This document shows positions 1 to 8,300 of a stretch of 64,000 nt of DNA, one piece after another. The translations under genes and the position numbers were made by a program. The stretch comes from Sulfobacillus thermotolerans (GTDB lineage Bacteria > Bacillota > Sulfobacillia > Sulfobacillales > Sulfobacillaceae): positions 3,253,204 through 3,317,203 of the forward strand of contig CP019454.1 of the NCBI GenBank assembly GCA_002951815.1. The letters are read 5' to 3'. Within the stretch, counting starts at the first letter, position 1. The number at the start of each line of letters is the position of its first letter. The notes under the pieces are model-generated. The model worked only from the letters and a program-made list of their open reading frames with translations. It was not told the origin of the DNA and made no database searches.

Positions 1-74
1 GGAAACTTCCGGGCAGGACAGCTATCGGTAACGTGCGCGCCAATCCGCGCGCGCAATCATCAGGACCATAATCT

Positions 75-118
75 GACGCCGTAACCCGTTGGCGTGTAGA
101 CCAAAGGGTTACGGCGTC
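75..118. terminator. 13-bp perfect inverted repeat, terminator-like
   Basis: Arms at 75-87 and 106-118 (GACGCCGTAACCC and its exact complement) enclose an 18-nt loop. A moderately T-rich tract follows on the plus strand and none on the minus strand. It therefore fits best as the terminator of a plus-strand gene lying before the window, but it also sits just downstream of the minus-strand ABC permease. Confidence 0.55.
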
Positions 119-226
119 TCATTTCTTTGCATTCCTTGCGTCTTAGCGGTTTTCACAAACCGCTATCCCATCAATCGCCAGCATCTTGCCTCTCTCAATC
201 TTCGGGCAAACAACTTGCCAGGGTCA

Positions 227-1444
227 TCATTCAAACCGCAAAGCGTCGATCGGGTTCAAGTTGGCCGCTTTCCGAGCGGGATAGACACCAAAGATAATGC
301 CTACCAACGCGGCAAATCCAAAAGCGAGCCCCACCGCATTCATCCCCACTAATCCTGATAAATGGAAGACAGAGCCTCCAATAACCGCGCCCAAGACCCC
401 AATGGCGACTCCAATCAGACCGCCAATGATGCTCACAAGCACGGCCTCCACGACAAACTGGGCTAAGATAACGCCTTTGGAGGCCCCAATGGCTTTGCGA
501 ATACCAATCTCCCGAGTGCGCTCTGTCACCGACACAAGCATGATATTCATGATACCAATACCGCCAACGACCAACGAAATTCCGGCCACCCCAGCTAATA
601 AATCGGTAAGAATTCCGGTAATCGAAGTCAATGTGCTAAGAAACGTCGCAGACGTTAACAGCGTAAAATTGTTTGCTTGCCCGGGCAGAATCTGATTGGC
701 TACCCGTAACGTCGAGGTAATTTCGGCTTCGGCCATAGCCATGTCCGCAGGGGATTTGGCTGCGGCATAAATCCCTGTCAGATAAGTAGTCCCATCGAGT
801 AAGTTCATATCCGTCGTAATCGGAATGACAATCCGGTCATCTTGATTAATAAAGCCATTGGTCCCTTCGGACTTTAACACGCCGATTACACGGAAGGGAA
901 TGCCATTGACGTCAATGGTTTGTCCTATGGGGTTCATTCCCGAAGGGAAGAGATCGCTTTCAACCGTCGTGCCAATAATGGCAACGGTCGCATTGTCTTG
1001 GACTTCTTGATTGGTGAAATTACGCCCACTGCCTAAAGGCATGTTCTCAATTTGAGGATAGTTCGCTGTCGTCCCTTGAATCGAGGTCGAGTAGTTGTTG
1101 GCGCGCCAAACCACTTGCCCCTGGGTGCTCAGTAACGGGGCTACGGCTTTGACCGCCGTATCTTGTTGCGCAATTGCTTGCACATCCGCCATGGTTAAAG
1201 TCGGCGCACTGCCCTGGCCCTTGTTAATCCCCCCTACACTCGTTGACGAGGACATGATTTGAATCAAATTGGTGCCCAACGATTCCACTTTATTGGTCAC
1301 CATATCAGTGGCTCCTCGTCCAACCGCAGTCAATAAGATCACAGCGGAGACGCCAATGATAATGCCCAGCATCGTCAGCAGCGACCGCATTTTGTTGGCC
1401 CGAATGCTGCGCAATGCAATTCGTAAGATCTCCAGTGCGGGCAT
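227..1444 (-). CDS. MacB/FtsX-type ABC transporter permease
   Basis: 405 residues, the usual size for a MacB-type permease subunit. The N-terminus carries the family signature LRSIRANKMRSLLTMLGIIIGVSAVI, read here in pieces as an amphipathic start and first membrane helix. A large extracytoplasmic MacB_PCD-like domain follows (about residues 45-245), then three C-terminal helices with the TERTREIGIRKAIGA cytoplasmic loop typical of FtsX permeases. It would act in the membrane with the ATPase and adaptor encoded immediately upstream, exporting an unknown compound or signalling envelope stress. Its ATG overlaps the ATPase stop codon (TAATG), so translation is probably coupled. The exported substrate cannot be told from sequence. 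Confidence 0.93.
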   Translation of the reverse strand: MPALEILRIALRSIRANKMRSLLTMLGIIIGVSAVILLTAVGRGATDMVTNKVESLGTNLIQIMSSSTSVGGINKGQGSAPTLTMADVQAIAQQDTAVKAVAPLLSTQGQVVWRANNYSTSIQGTTANYPQIENMPLGSGRNFTNQEVQDNATVAIIGTTVESDLFPSGMNPIGQTIDVNGIPFRVIGVLKSEGTNGFINQDDRIVIPITTDMNLLDGTTYLTGIYAAAKSPADMAMAEAEITSTLRVANQILPGQANNFTLLTSATFLSTLTSITGILTDLLAGVAGISLVVGGIGIMNIMLVSVTERTREIGIRKAIGASKGVILAQFVVEAVLVSIIGGLIGVAIGVLGAVIGGSVFHLSGLVGMNAVGLAFGFAALVGIIFGVYPARKAANLNPIDALRFE

Positions 1445-2202
1445 TAGTGTCCCTCCCCTTCATCCGGTAACGGGGTCTGGTGACGCAGGGGATGCGGGTT
1501 CGGCTCATCCGACTGCACCAATCCATCACGAAAGCTAATAATGCGGTGGGCATGTTGGGCCACGTCTGTTTCATGGGTCACCATGACTATCGCATGACCT
1601 TGATCATGCAGCGCTTGAAACAGCCCCAAAATTTCATCGGTCGAGTGACTGTCCAATGCCCCTGTGGGTTCATCCGCAAGAATCAAGGCGGGATTCGTCA
1701 CCAAAGCCCGCGCAATTGCGACGCGTTGTTGCTGGCCTCCGGAGAGCTCATTGGGTTTGTGGTGCATGCGGTTGGCTAAGCCTACCTGGGCCAAGGCCTC
1801 CTGAGCCCGTTCATGACGCACTTTCTTCGGCACGCCCGCGTACAACATTGGCAGTTCCACGTTTTCAATCGCCGAGGTGCGGCTTAACAAATTGAAGCTC
1901 TGAAACACAAAGCCAATTTTTTGATTGCGCAACAAGGCCAAGTCATCATCGGACAGCTTTGAAACGTCATAGCCGTCCAACTGATATACGCCCGCACTCG
2001 GGGTATCTAAACAACCCATAATGTGCATTGTAGTCGACTTACCCGATCCGGACGGACCAATGATGGCCACATATTCTCCCGATGCGACCGACACGGACAC
2101 ATCCCGCAAGGCAGGAAACGCCTGTTGTCCCATCCAATAAGTTTTTTGAATATGCTCCATCATTACAATCGGCCGAGTCGGCGAGATCGCTTGGGCACTC
2201 AT
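1444..2202 (-). CDS. MacB/LolD-type ABC transporter ATP-binding protein
   Basis: 252 residues. Walker [10 protein letters not shown] lies at residues 49-57, the signature LSGGQQQR at 153-160, and Walker B LILADEP at 173-179 followed by the D-loop GALDS. The Q-loop is in QSFNLL near residue 101. All ATPase motifs are intact. It belongs to the LolD/MacB subfamily, which partners FtsX-like permeases. It sits between the adaptor (4-bp overlap at its start) and the permease (overlap at its stop), forming a three-gene minus-strand operon. The C-terminal tail of about 25 residues is Pro/His-rich and not conserved in the family. Confidence 0.95.
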   Translation of the reverse strand: MSAQAISPTRPIVMMEHIQKTYWMGQQAFPALRDVSVSVASGEYVAIIGPSGSGKSTTMHIMGCLDTPSAGVYQLDGYDVSKLSDDDLALLRNQKIGFVFQSFNLLSRTSAIENVELPMLYAGVPKKVRHERAQEALAQVGLANRMHHKPNELSGGQQQRVAIARALVTNPALILADEPTGALDSHSTDEILGLFQALHDQGHAIVMVTHETDVAQHAHRIISFRDGLVQSDEPNPHPLRHQTPLPDEGEGH

Positions 2203-4361
2203 GACGCCGCGCCTCCGCCGCCGGCACCGGCTCCTCCACCATGTCCACCAAAGCCTCCGTGACCACCAAATGCGCCCGGACGCCCGCCAAAATGGAATCC
2301 TTTACTGACCGTCAAATTTAACGACGCGGGATCGACCAGCAAGATTTTTTCTCCGGCATAAACCCCATGCAGCACTTCAACATTCGTTGATCCAAACAGT
2401 CCCACCGTGACCGGCACAAAGATGACCCCGGACCGGACTTTTGCTGCAGCTTGGGCAAACTTTCCGGAAAACTTCTTGTGCGCAGCCGCAAACTTCTTGG
2501 GAATTTTAAACTTTGCCCCGCTGAAACTCGGATGTATATACACCCCTTCTTGGGTCCCGACCGTTTGCAGCGCTACAGCCGGAATTGTGAGCACATGGTG
2601 CGCAGTGGCAGTTTGAATAGACACGCTGGTGGTCATGCCGGGTAACAAATCGCCCGAACTGTTGTTAACCGACGTGAGCACCGTATATTCGGTCACGTTG
2701 TTAACAACCGTTGGTGTCGGCTCTACTTCCAAAACCGTTCCAGAAAACGTCTTGTTGGGATAAGATGCCGCACTCACCGTGACCTTCTCACCAGGCTTGA
2801 CCTGAGCAATATCTGCTTCACTCACTTGCACATTATCTTGCAGATCAGATTTCAGGCTGTCATCGAGCACGAACACCGGCGTTGCGCCACTTAATGTATC
2901 GCCGGGTAAATAGTTGGATTCCACGATGACGCCACTGACGGGAGCAGTTAAGATGGTGTCGTTCTCCGCCACCTTAGCCGATGCCAGCTGGGCTTCCGCT
3001 GACATCAAAGACGCTTTCGCCGACGCAATTTGAGCAGAAGTTGCGGGGGCTTCCGTTTGCGCCAATGATGCCTCAGCCGACGTCACCCCATTTTTAGCCG
3101 CCGCAATGTTGTTGAGATCGGCATCTAAGACTTGTTTTTGTGTTGTGGTGTTATTCTCAACATTCTCGGTCGCTTGCAAAGCCGCTTCTGAGGCTTGATA
3201 GGAGGTTTGAGCATTGGCCAGCGCCGTTTGCGCCTGTTGCAAAGCCACTTGGGCCGCGCTCACTGTCAAAGGATTGTTCGCTTGATCACTCGTTTGCTCC
3301 TGTTCGTCGCTCGTCAATTGCGCCTGGGCATTGGCTACTGCGGCATTCGTGCTTTGCACCGAGGCTTCATCATTTTGAACCAATTTGGTCGCCGCTTCGA
3401 CAGCGGATTGCGCACTTTGGATCGTGTTATACGCCGATTGCGCAGCGCTTGCGAGTTGTTCGGCAGACGCAGTGGTCGTGCTTGATGCGCCGGAAGTAAG
3501 ATCATTTTGATACGCCGCTTCATCCGCCGGATATTGCGAAGCCAATGTCCCATACAGTGATTGGTCTTGAGTCAATGTCGCTTGATCAGACGCAAGAGTG
3601 CTTTCATCCGTAGACAACGCATTCGCAGCAGCCGAAGCTTGAGCTTGATCCGCGGCAAGAGCCGCTTGCGCTGCCGTAATCGTCGCCGGCAAATTAGATC
3701 CGTTAGCGCTCGCTTGCGCTTCAGCTTGTTGAAGCTTAACTTGTGCCGCATTGACAGCATCCTGGTCAGCAGCCACGACCCCTTGGGCTTGCTGCACTGC
3801 CGTGCCCGCGTTTAAAATCGCCTGTTGCTGAGAGGCGCGGTTGTTATCAATGGCCTCTTGATCCTGATATGTTTTTTCTGCACCGGCCAATGCCACTTGC
3901 GCTTTCTGCACGGCCGCTTGAGCAACCGCTACGGCTTGGGGCGTAGGCCCCGCCTCATCTTGCTGCAAAGTCGCTTGAGCAGCGGCAACCGCGGCTTGTG
4001 CTGATTCCACGGCCGGTATGTCGGTGGCATCGTTGAGTGTGGCGAGCACTTGGCCTGCACTGACATGTTCGCCCACTGACGCCTTGACCGTCGCGAGAAT
4101 GCCGCTGGCGCCCGTAAAATTCAAACTAATGGACTGCAGCGGCTGAATGGTTCCGGCTGCAGAAATCGTTTGCACCACGTTGCCATAACGCACCGTAGCA
4201 TAATCACTAGCAGGAATAATGGCAGCCGGGTGATGAAAAGCCTTGACATACACGCCTGCGCCGACGGCCAGTACGGCGGCACCTCCTACAAGATACCACC
4301 AGCTCCGTTTGCGCGGCCTGATGAGCCCTAACGGTTGTGAGGGTGGGACTCCAACAGACAT
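2199..4361 (-). CDS. HlyD/MacA-like membrane fusion (adaptor) protein with very long coiled coil
   Basis: 720 residues, much longer than a usual MacA (about 370-400). After a short basic N-terminus, one membrane anchor spans about residues 20-40. A lipoyl-like half (GASGILATVKASVGEHVSAGQVLATL) follows. About 330 residues of Ala/Gln-rich heptads (residues 115-450) are predicted as a long alpha-hairpin. The second lipoyl half (LTAPVSGVIVESNYLPGDTL) and beta-barrel domains come next, and then a Gly/His-rich tail. The start is supported by AAAGGA about ten bases upstream. It would link the ABC pump to the cell wall or outside. The extreme hairpin length may reflect a thick wall plus S-layer; that is inference. 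The Gly/His tail could bind metal but nothing shows it. Confidence 0.9.
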   Translation of the reverse strand: MSVGVPPSQPLGLIRPRKRSWWYLVGGAAVLAVGAGVYVKAFHHPAAIIPASDYATVRYGNVVQTISAAGTIQPLQSISLNFTGASGILATVKASVGEHVSAGQVLATLNDATDIPAVESAQAAVAAAQATLQQDEAGPTPQAVAVAQAAVQKAQVALAGAEKTYQDQEAIDNNRASQQQAILNAGTAVQQAQGVVAADQDAVNAAQVKLQQAEAQASANGSNLPATITAAQAALAADQAQASAAANALSTDESTLASDQATLTQDQSLYGTLASQYPADEAAYQNDLTSGASSTTTASAEQLASAAQSAYNTIQSAQSAVEAATKLVQNDEASVQSTNAAVANAQAQLTSDEQEQTSDQANNPLTVSAAQVALQQAQTALANAQTSYQASEAALQATENVENNTTTQKQVLDADLNNIAAAKNGVTSAEASLAQTEAPATSAQIASAKASLMSAEAQLASAKVAENDTILTAPVSGVIVESNYLPGDTLSGATPVFVLDDSLKSDLQDNVQVSEADIAQVKPGEKVTVSAASYPNKTFSGTVLEVEPTPTVVNNVTEYTVLTSVNNSSGDLLPGMTTSVSIQTATAHHVLTIPAVALQTVGTQEGVYIHPSFSGAKFKIPKKFAAAHKKFSGKFAQAAAKVRSGVIFVPVTVGLFGSTNVEVLHGVYAGEKILLVDPASLNLTVSKGFHFGGRPGAFGGHGGFGGHGGGAGAGGGGAAS

Positions 4362-4716
4362 CGTCCTTTATTCTCCTTTATCTTGCCGTCTTTACACGAT
4401 AGGCCCGCAAAGGACGCATAGGGTCCTTTTTGTCTCTTTCTAAGCGTTGGCATGTGAAACCGAAGCCAAGACACAAAGTGCTCAGGAACGAAGTGCCTAT
4501 GGTGGTAGCTTATTATGCATCGGAGATTGTTACCAAATTGTTACCGAATCGAATTATTTGAGGATTATTGTAAAACGACCGGGATCGTTTTTATGGCGCC
4601 ACCGGAGTTTCCATCTATAAATACAGACGTATTTTAGGGCAGGCTTGGATCACGCCCACATAAACCTGGAGATCAGGAATTCGACGTGCAGTGGTTGGGG
4701 GCACGCGTTGTGGGTA
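4362..4716. other. Intergenic region upstream of the efflux operon
   Basis: No convincing gene. It must hold the promoter of the minus-strand efflux operon and any promoter of the plus-strand genes beginning near 4717. AT-rich stretches occur around 4500-4640, but I could not fix -35/-10 boxes with confidence. Confidence 0.4.
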
Positions 4717-4965
4717 ATGATGAAAGAGGTCTTAGGTCTTTTAGCATTTAGAGTACCGTTGCAAGCAGGTCAATCAGGGCGGGGACTGCCACTGATCTTT
4801 GGCCTATATAGATTGCCCATCATCCCCCATGGTTGGGAGGATGCTCTGTGGTATGCCACAGCAACGGGTCCCAAAATGATGCGCCAAGCCCAGTGGGCCG
4901 CGGCAGTCTTAGCGATTATCATCATGGGCGTTTCGGGAAGAACTAATGGAAATCACACTAATTAA
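4717..4965 (+). CDS. Small hypothetical protein, possible ABC permease remnant
   Basis: About 82 residues from ATG 4717; an upstream TTG at 4645 in the same frame is less likely. The last third has a hydrophobic helix (AQWAAAVLAIIIMGV), so it may be a membrane protein. Its 3' end overlaps the start of the next reading frame at 4946, as in coupled genes. That neighbour is a decayed ABC ATPase, so this could be what is left of its permease. No family recognised and no strong ribosome binding site is visible. Confidence 0.35.
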   Translation: MMKEVLGLLAFRVPLQAGQSGRGLPLIFGLYRLPIIPHGWEDALWYATATGPKMMRQAQWAAAVLAIIIMGVSGRTNGNHTN

Positions 4966-5476
4966 CGCCCAAGGGGAAGGCATCACGCGCTGTATATCTT
5001 GCGACCTCAGAGCAGGCACCACTTGGCTTTCCGGATCGCATCCTCAAGGGTTAGCCACACTGCTCGCGTGGTGGTCTCTTTCTCGTATTCCTGTTCATGG
5101 CACCTTACAAGTCAATGGTCAGACGTGGCAGACGCTTACACCGTATGCCCAAACACATTACAAACGGCGTATTGGATTTAAGCCACGGTTGGATACATTG
5201 CCTGCAAAGCTGCGCGTAGATCGTACCCTGACTTATTGGGCTGCACTGTGGGAACTCGATAACCCCTGGACAGCCGCTCATAACGCGATAGCTGCATGGG
5301 AGCTCGAGAGTGTGGCTACACAGCATCTCGGCACGCTGTCCTTTGGGGAGCAACAGCGATTGCTGCTACAGGCGCCTTGTGGCACCCGGACATTCTTGTC
5401 TTGCTATCATCATTACTGGGAATCTGAAAGAGGTTCTGTCCCACTGAACGCACGCAAGACCGCAAGCGCCCCTTGA
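4946..5476 (+). pseudogene. Degenerate, frameshifted ABC transporter ATPase
   Basis: The first 140 residues look like an ABC ATPase with a signature motif (LSFGEQQRLLL), but the Walker A region is degraded (SGSHPQGLATLL lacks GxxGxGK). Right after the signature, at about 5370, the reading frame breaks. A one-base shift gives ALWHPDILVLL, which is the expected Walker B region, and then a stop three codons after LLG. The annotated frame instead runs into an unrelated Arg/Pro-rich tail. The gene therefore has a lost nucleotide-binding loop and a frameshift and is most likely inactive. It follows a small membrane ORF, and both precede the glycosyltransferase block. Confidence 0.7.
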
Positions 5477-5510
5477 CCCCCGCAACTGGCTATATGATAA
5501 TTGGAGCACC

Positions 5511-6326
5511 ATGGAAAGACAGGATGATTTCGGAATATTTCCCCACAGCATGCCCTCCTTAGGGGAATGGCTATATCTAACTCTTCATAACGCGTTTCCC
5601 GAACGACATATTGGCCTTCTTGCAGACGAGGAGATGCATCAACAACATCCTGAAGCCTTAGTTTCCGCCCACTTATCACAGGTTTGGGACGCCATTATTA
5701 GCGTGCACCCAGAGCCTTTAGCGTTTATTCCGGCACACAGATCCGTGGTGCATTTTGCCATCTCGTCCACCGCGGTACCCTGTGATATCCTCATCCGTGT
5801 CGTCTGGCATCCCATGTTGGAGTTGACTGTCTTAACCGACCCGTCAGACCTCGGACACTGCACGTCGGCAAAGGAGATACCGATTGGGTATATTTGTGGA
5901 TGGGGTTCCTTAACGCACCTGACTGAATACGCGGCCATCTTAGGCCCTATTCCGACGCATGCAGCAGCACTTCGTGAAATGGATATTCTCTTTAAAGAAC
6001 GCACGACCTTAAAAACCCAACACCGCGCTCTGCTGAATGAAAAGGAGCAGTTGCTTGCCGCCTGGCATGAAGAACAAAGCAGCATGGCGGCTAAAATAGC
6101 CCATCTGGCCGACCAATACCAAACCCTAAGCGCCGATTATGCCGCACTCAGGACAAAAGCAACCCAACAAGAAGAGGAAATTCAGCAATTACGCCAAACG
6201 TTATCCGCCCGAAACGCCATCATTGCGGCTTTAGAGCAGGATCTCGAGTCTATTCACCAATCACCTTTTTGGAAATGGCTGCATCGTTATTGGCGTCTTA
6301 TGGCTACACTGCGCAGAGAGGGGTAG
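5511..6326 (+). CDS. Coiled-coil protein of the glycosyltransferase cluster
   Basis: 271 residues, starting at ATG 5511 behind TTGGAG. The N-terminal 150 residues are globular and not recognised. Residues 155-250 form a strong coiled coil rich in Gln, Glu, Leu and Ala. The last 20 residues (HQSPFWKWLHRYWRLM) resemble the Trp/Arg-rich tails common in proteins attached to surface-polysaccharide glycosyltransferases. It is six bases upstream of the next gene, so it is almost certainly cotranscribed with it. A scaffold or chain-length role is possible but is inference only. Confidence 0.7.
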   Translation: MERQDDFGIFPHSMPSLGEWLYLTLHNAFPERHIGLLADEEMHQQHPEALVSAHLSQVWDAIISVHPEPLAFIPAHRSVVHFAISSTAVPCDILIRVVWHPMLELTVLTDPSDLGHCTSAKEIPIGYICGWGSLTHLTEYAAILGPIPTHAAALREMDILFKERTTLKTQHRALLNEKEQLLAAWHEEQSSMAAKIAHLADQYQTLSADYAALRTKATQQEEEIQQLRQTLSARNAIIAALEQDLESIHQSPFWKWLHRYWRLMATLRREG

Positions 6327-6332
6327 ACGGCC

Positions 6333-8300
6333 ATGGAAATTTGGATGATTACGCCCCGTTACTCCCTACACCTGTGGGATGAAGTCGGGCGCTTTAGTTA
6401 CGATTGGGCGCACTATCAAGCTCGCCAAGGCCATGTCGTGCGTGTTCTTACGCTGTATGCAGACGTATTGCCGGAAACGTTGCCGATTAAAGTCATTCCC
6501 TTAGTAGATAATCCCCTCACTTTTTTGGCAAGTTCGTCACGCAGAGCTTGGCACGTCGCGACCTATGTGCTCAACGCGGCAGAGCGCGGTGAAATTCCCG
6601 ACGAAATTCATACCATTACAGATTGGGGTCTGGGTGCAATCGTTCTCCAGCATTATTGGACCTTGCATCGTCTGACCAAATCCCTAAGGTTTGTTACGAT
6701 CCCGGTAGAGCCTCTCATTTTAACAGCGTATGATAACACCTGGCCACGCTACCGTCTGGATTATTTTTGGGCTCAACAAATGGAGCAATGGGTCATAAAG
6801 GCCTCGCAGTCAATCCAAACGAACTCCCTAGCTATGATAAAGGCTTTAGGCTCTCCTGCCCATGTTACGCCGCTTCCCACCATGAATGGCGACAACGTTC
6901 CGACGTTTTTCCCTCCTGAGCGGCTCGTGATGCTGGGGCCTGTTGCACCACTCACCCACATAGCCCTGTGGCTTGAAGCGCTGTCCCTCTTATGGGCTCA
7001 AGGGTTTTCCTTACCCCTGGAAATTTATGGACCTGACCGCCTTTACACCATGACGCAAAGGCCGTACCGGGAATACCTCACCGAGCGATTTTCGAAGGAC
7101 GTGGAACGCGGCCACGTGCGCTTTTTATCCACCGCGACCCCGGTTCAGGTCCATCAGATGCACAACGCGCTTGTCCTTCACGGGGTCACGGCCCCCACGT
7201 TATCTTGGGGCTTGGCGACACTTGTTCGTCACAACATTCCTGTGTTGGCGTTGACATCAGAACGCACACAAGAGCTTTTACCTCCCGAACAGCTCACGAT
7301 GCCCATTGCGGCGGTTATGGCTGATGCCATTGCCGCACAATGCGCCAAGAATTCAGAACGGTATTCGCCCACCACACCGCATCCTATTGTTCTTGAGCCC
7401 GCGCGCGATTCAGATGATTCGATAGATATCTTCCCTTTTCTTCATCCCGTGGCCACCGTACCCACGGACGCTATCACGCGCTCAACGGGAACTTTATCCG
7501 TTGTCATTCCCTATTACAACGCGGGCCCGTTCATCTTCGATGCCATTGACAGTGTGTTTCAGTCCCGACGCATCCCCGACCAAGTGATCATCATGGATGA
7601 CGGCAGCACCGACCCAGGCAGTATTGCGGCGCTCTATGAGCTGGCTCATCGGTATCCCGCGGTGCAGGTCATTCACGCCCCTCATGGCGGCATTGTCACC
7701 ACCCGAAACCGGGGAGCGAAACAGGCCAGCGGCGATATCCTGGCTTTTCTCGATGCGGATGACATGGTCACCCCTGACTACTTCGCCCGGTGCGTGGAGA
7801 TCCTAGCCACCTACGCTAATGTTGACTTTGTCGGATCGTGGGTGGAATATTTCGGTGATACCACCGGCATCTGGGCGGGGTGGAATCCTGAGCCCCCTTA
7901 TGTGCTCTATCATAATCTCATTAACAGCAGCGGCATTGTTGTGCGCCGTCCAGCTTTTCTTGCTGCGGGTCTCAATCACGAAGAAATGGATCAGGGACTC
8001 GAAGACTATGAGTCCATAATCCATTTGATTGCTGCAGGCTATCAGGGCGTGGTCATTCCCGAACCACTCTTTCGTTACCGCGTGCGCAGCACGTCGCGGT
8101 CGAAGACCAACCGCCATGACGAAAAGCTGATGGTGTTATATGACCGGATCCGCCGTCACTATCCCGCTGTTTATGCACGCTTTAGCGACGACTTGCTGGG
8201 CTTATTCAATGCCAATGGTCCACAATACCGCATTGATTCTCCGCTCAATCCGCCTCACGACTTTATTGCAGATCAAGGCGACGGAGAAGCACACGCTTAG
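6333..8300 (+). CDS. Two-domain glycosyltransferase (GT4-like + GT2)
   Basis: 655 residues. The N-terminal ~370 residues resemble a GT-B (GT4-like) fold: it begins MEIWMITPRYSLHLWDEVGR as in glycogen-synthase-like N-domains, but the usual E-x7-E motif is not clear. Residues ~385-640 are a GT2 domain with LSVVIPYYNAG, DDGSTD and LDADDMV (the DxD motif). It would transfer sugars from nucleotide donors to a surface glycan or glycoprotein at the cytoplasmic membrane. The ribosome binding site is GAGGGG. Its 3' end overlaps the convergent glycosyltransferase by 38 bp, and the two proteins share the same two-domain plan. Confidence 0.85.
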   Translation: MEIWMITPRYSLHLWDEVGRFSYDWAHYQARQGHVVRVLTLYADVLPETLPIKVIPLVDNPLTFLASSSRRAWHVATYVLNAAERGEIPDEIHTITDWGLGAIVLQHYWTLHRLTKSLRFVTIPVEPLILTAYDNTWPRYRLDYFWAQQMEQWVIKASQSIQTNSLAMIKALGSPAHVTPLPTMNGDNVPTFFPPERLVMLGPVAPLTHIALWLEALSLLWAQGFSLPLEIYGPDRLYTMTQRPYREYLTERFSKDVERGHVRFLSTATPVQVHQMHNALVLHGVTAPTLSWGLATLVRHNIPVLALTSERTQELLPPEQLTMPIAAVMADAIAAQCAKNSERYSPTTPHPIVLEPARDSDDSIDIFPFLHPVATVPTDAITRSTGTLSVVIPYYNAGPFIFDAIDSVFQSRRIPDQVIIMDDGSTDPGSIAALYELAHRYPAVQVIHAPHGGIVTTRNRGAKQASGDILAFLDADDMVTPDYFARCVEILATYANVDFVGSWVEYFGDTTGIWAGWNPEPPYVLYHNLINSSGIVVRRPAFLAAGLNHEEMDQGLEDYESIIHLIAAGYQGVVIPEPLFRYRVRSTSRSKTNRHDEKLMVLYDRIRRHYPAVYARFSDDLLGLFNANGPQYRIDSPLNPPHDFIADQGDGEAHA

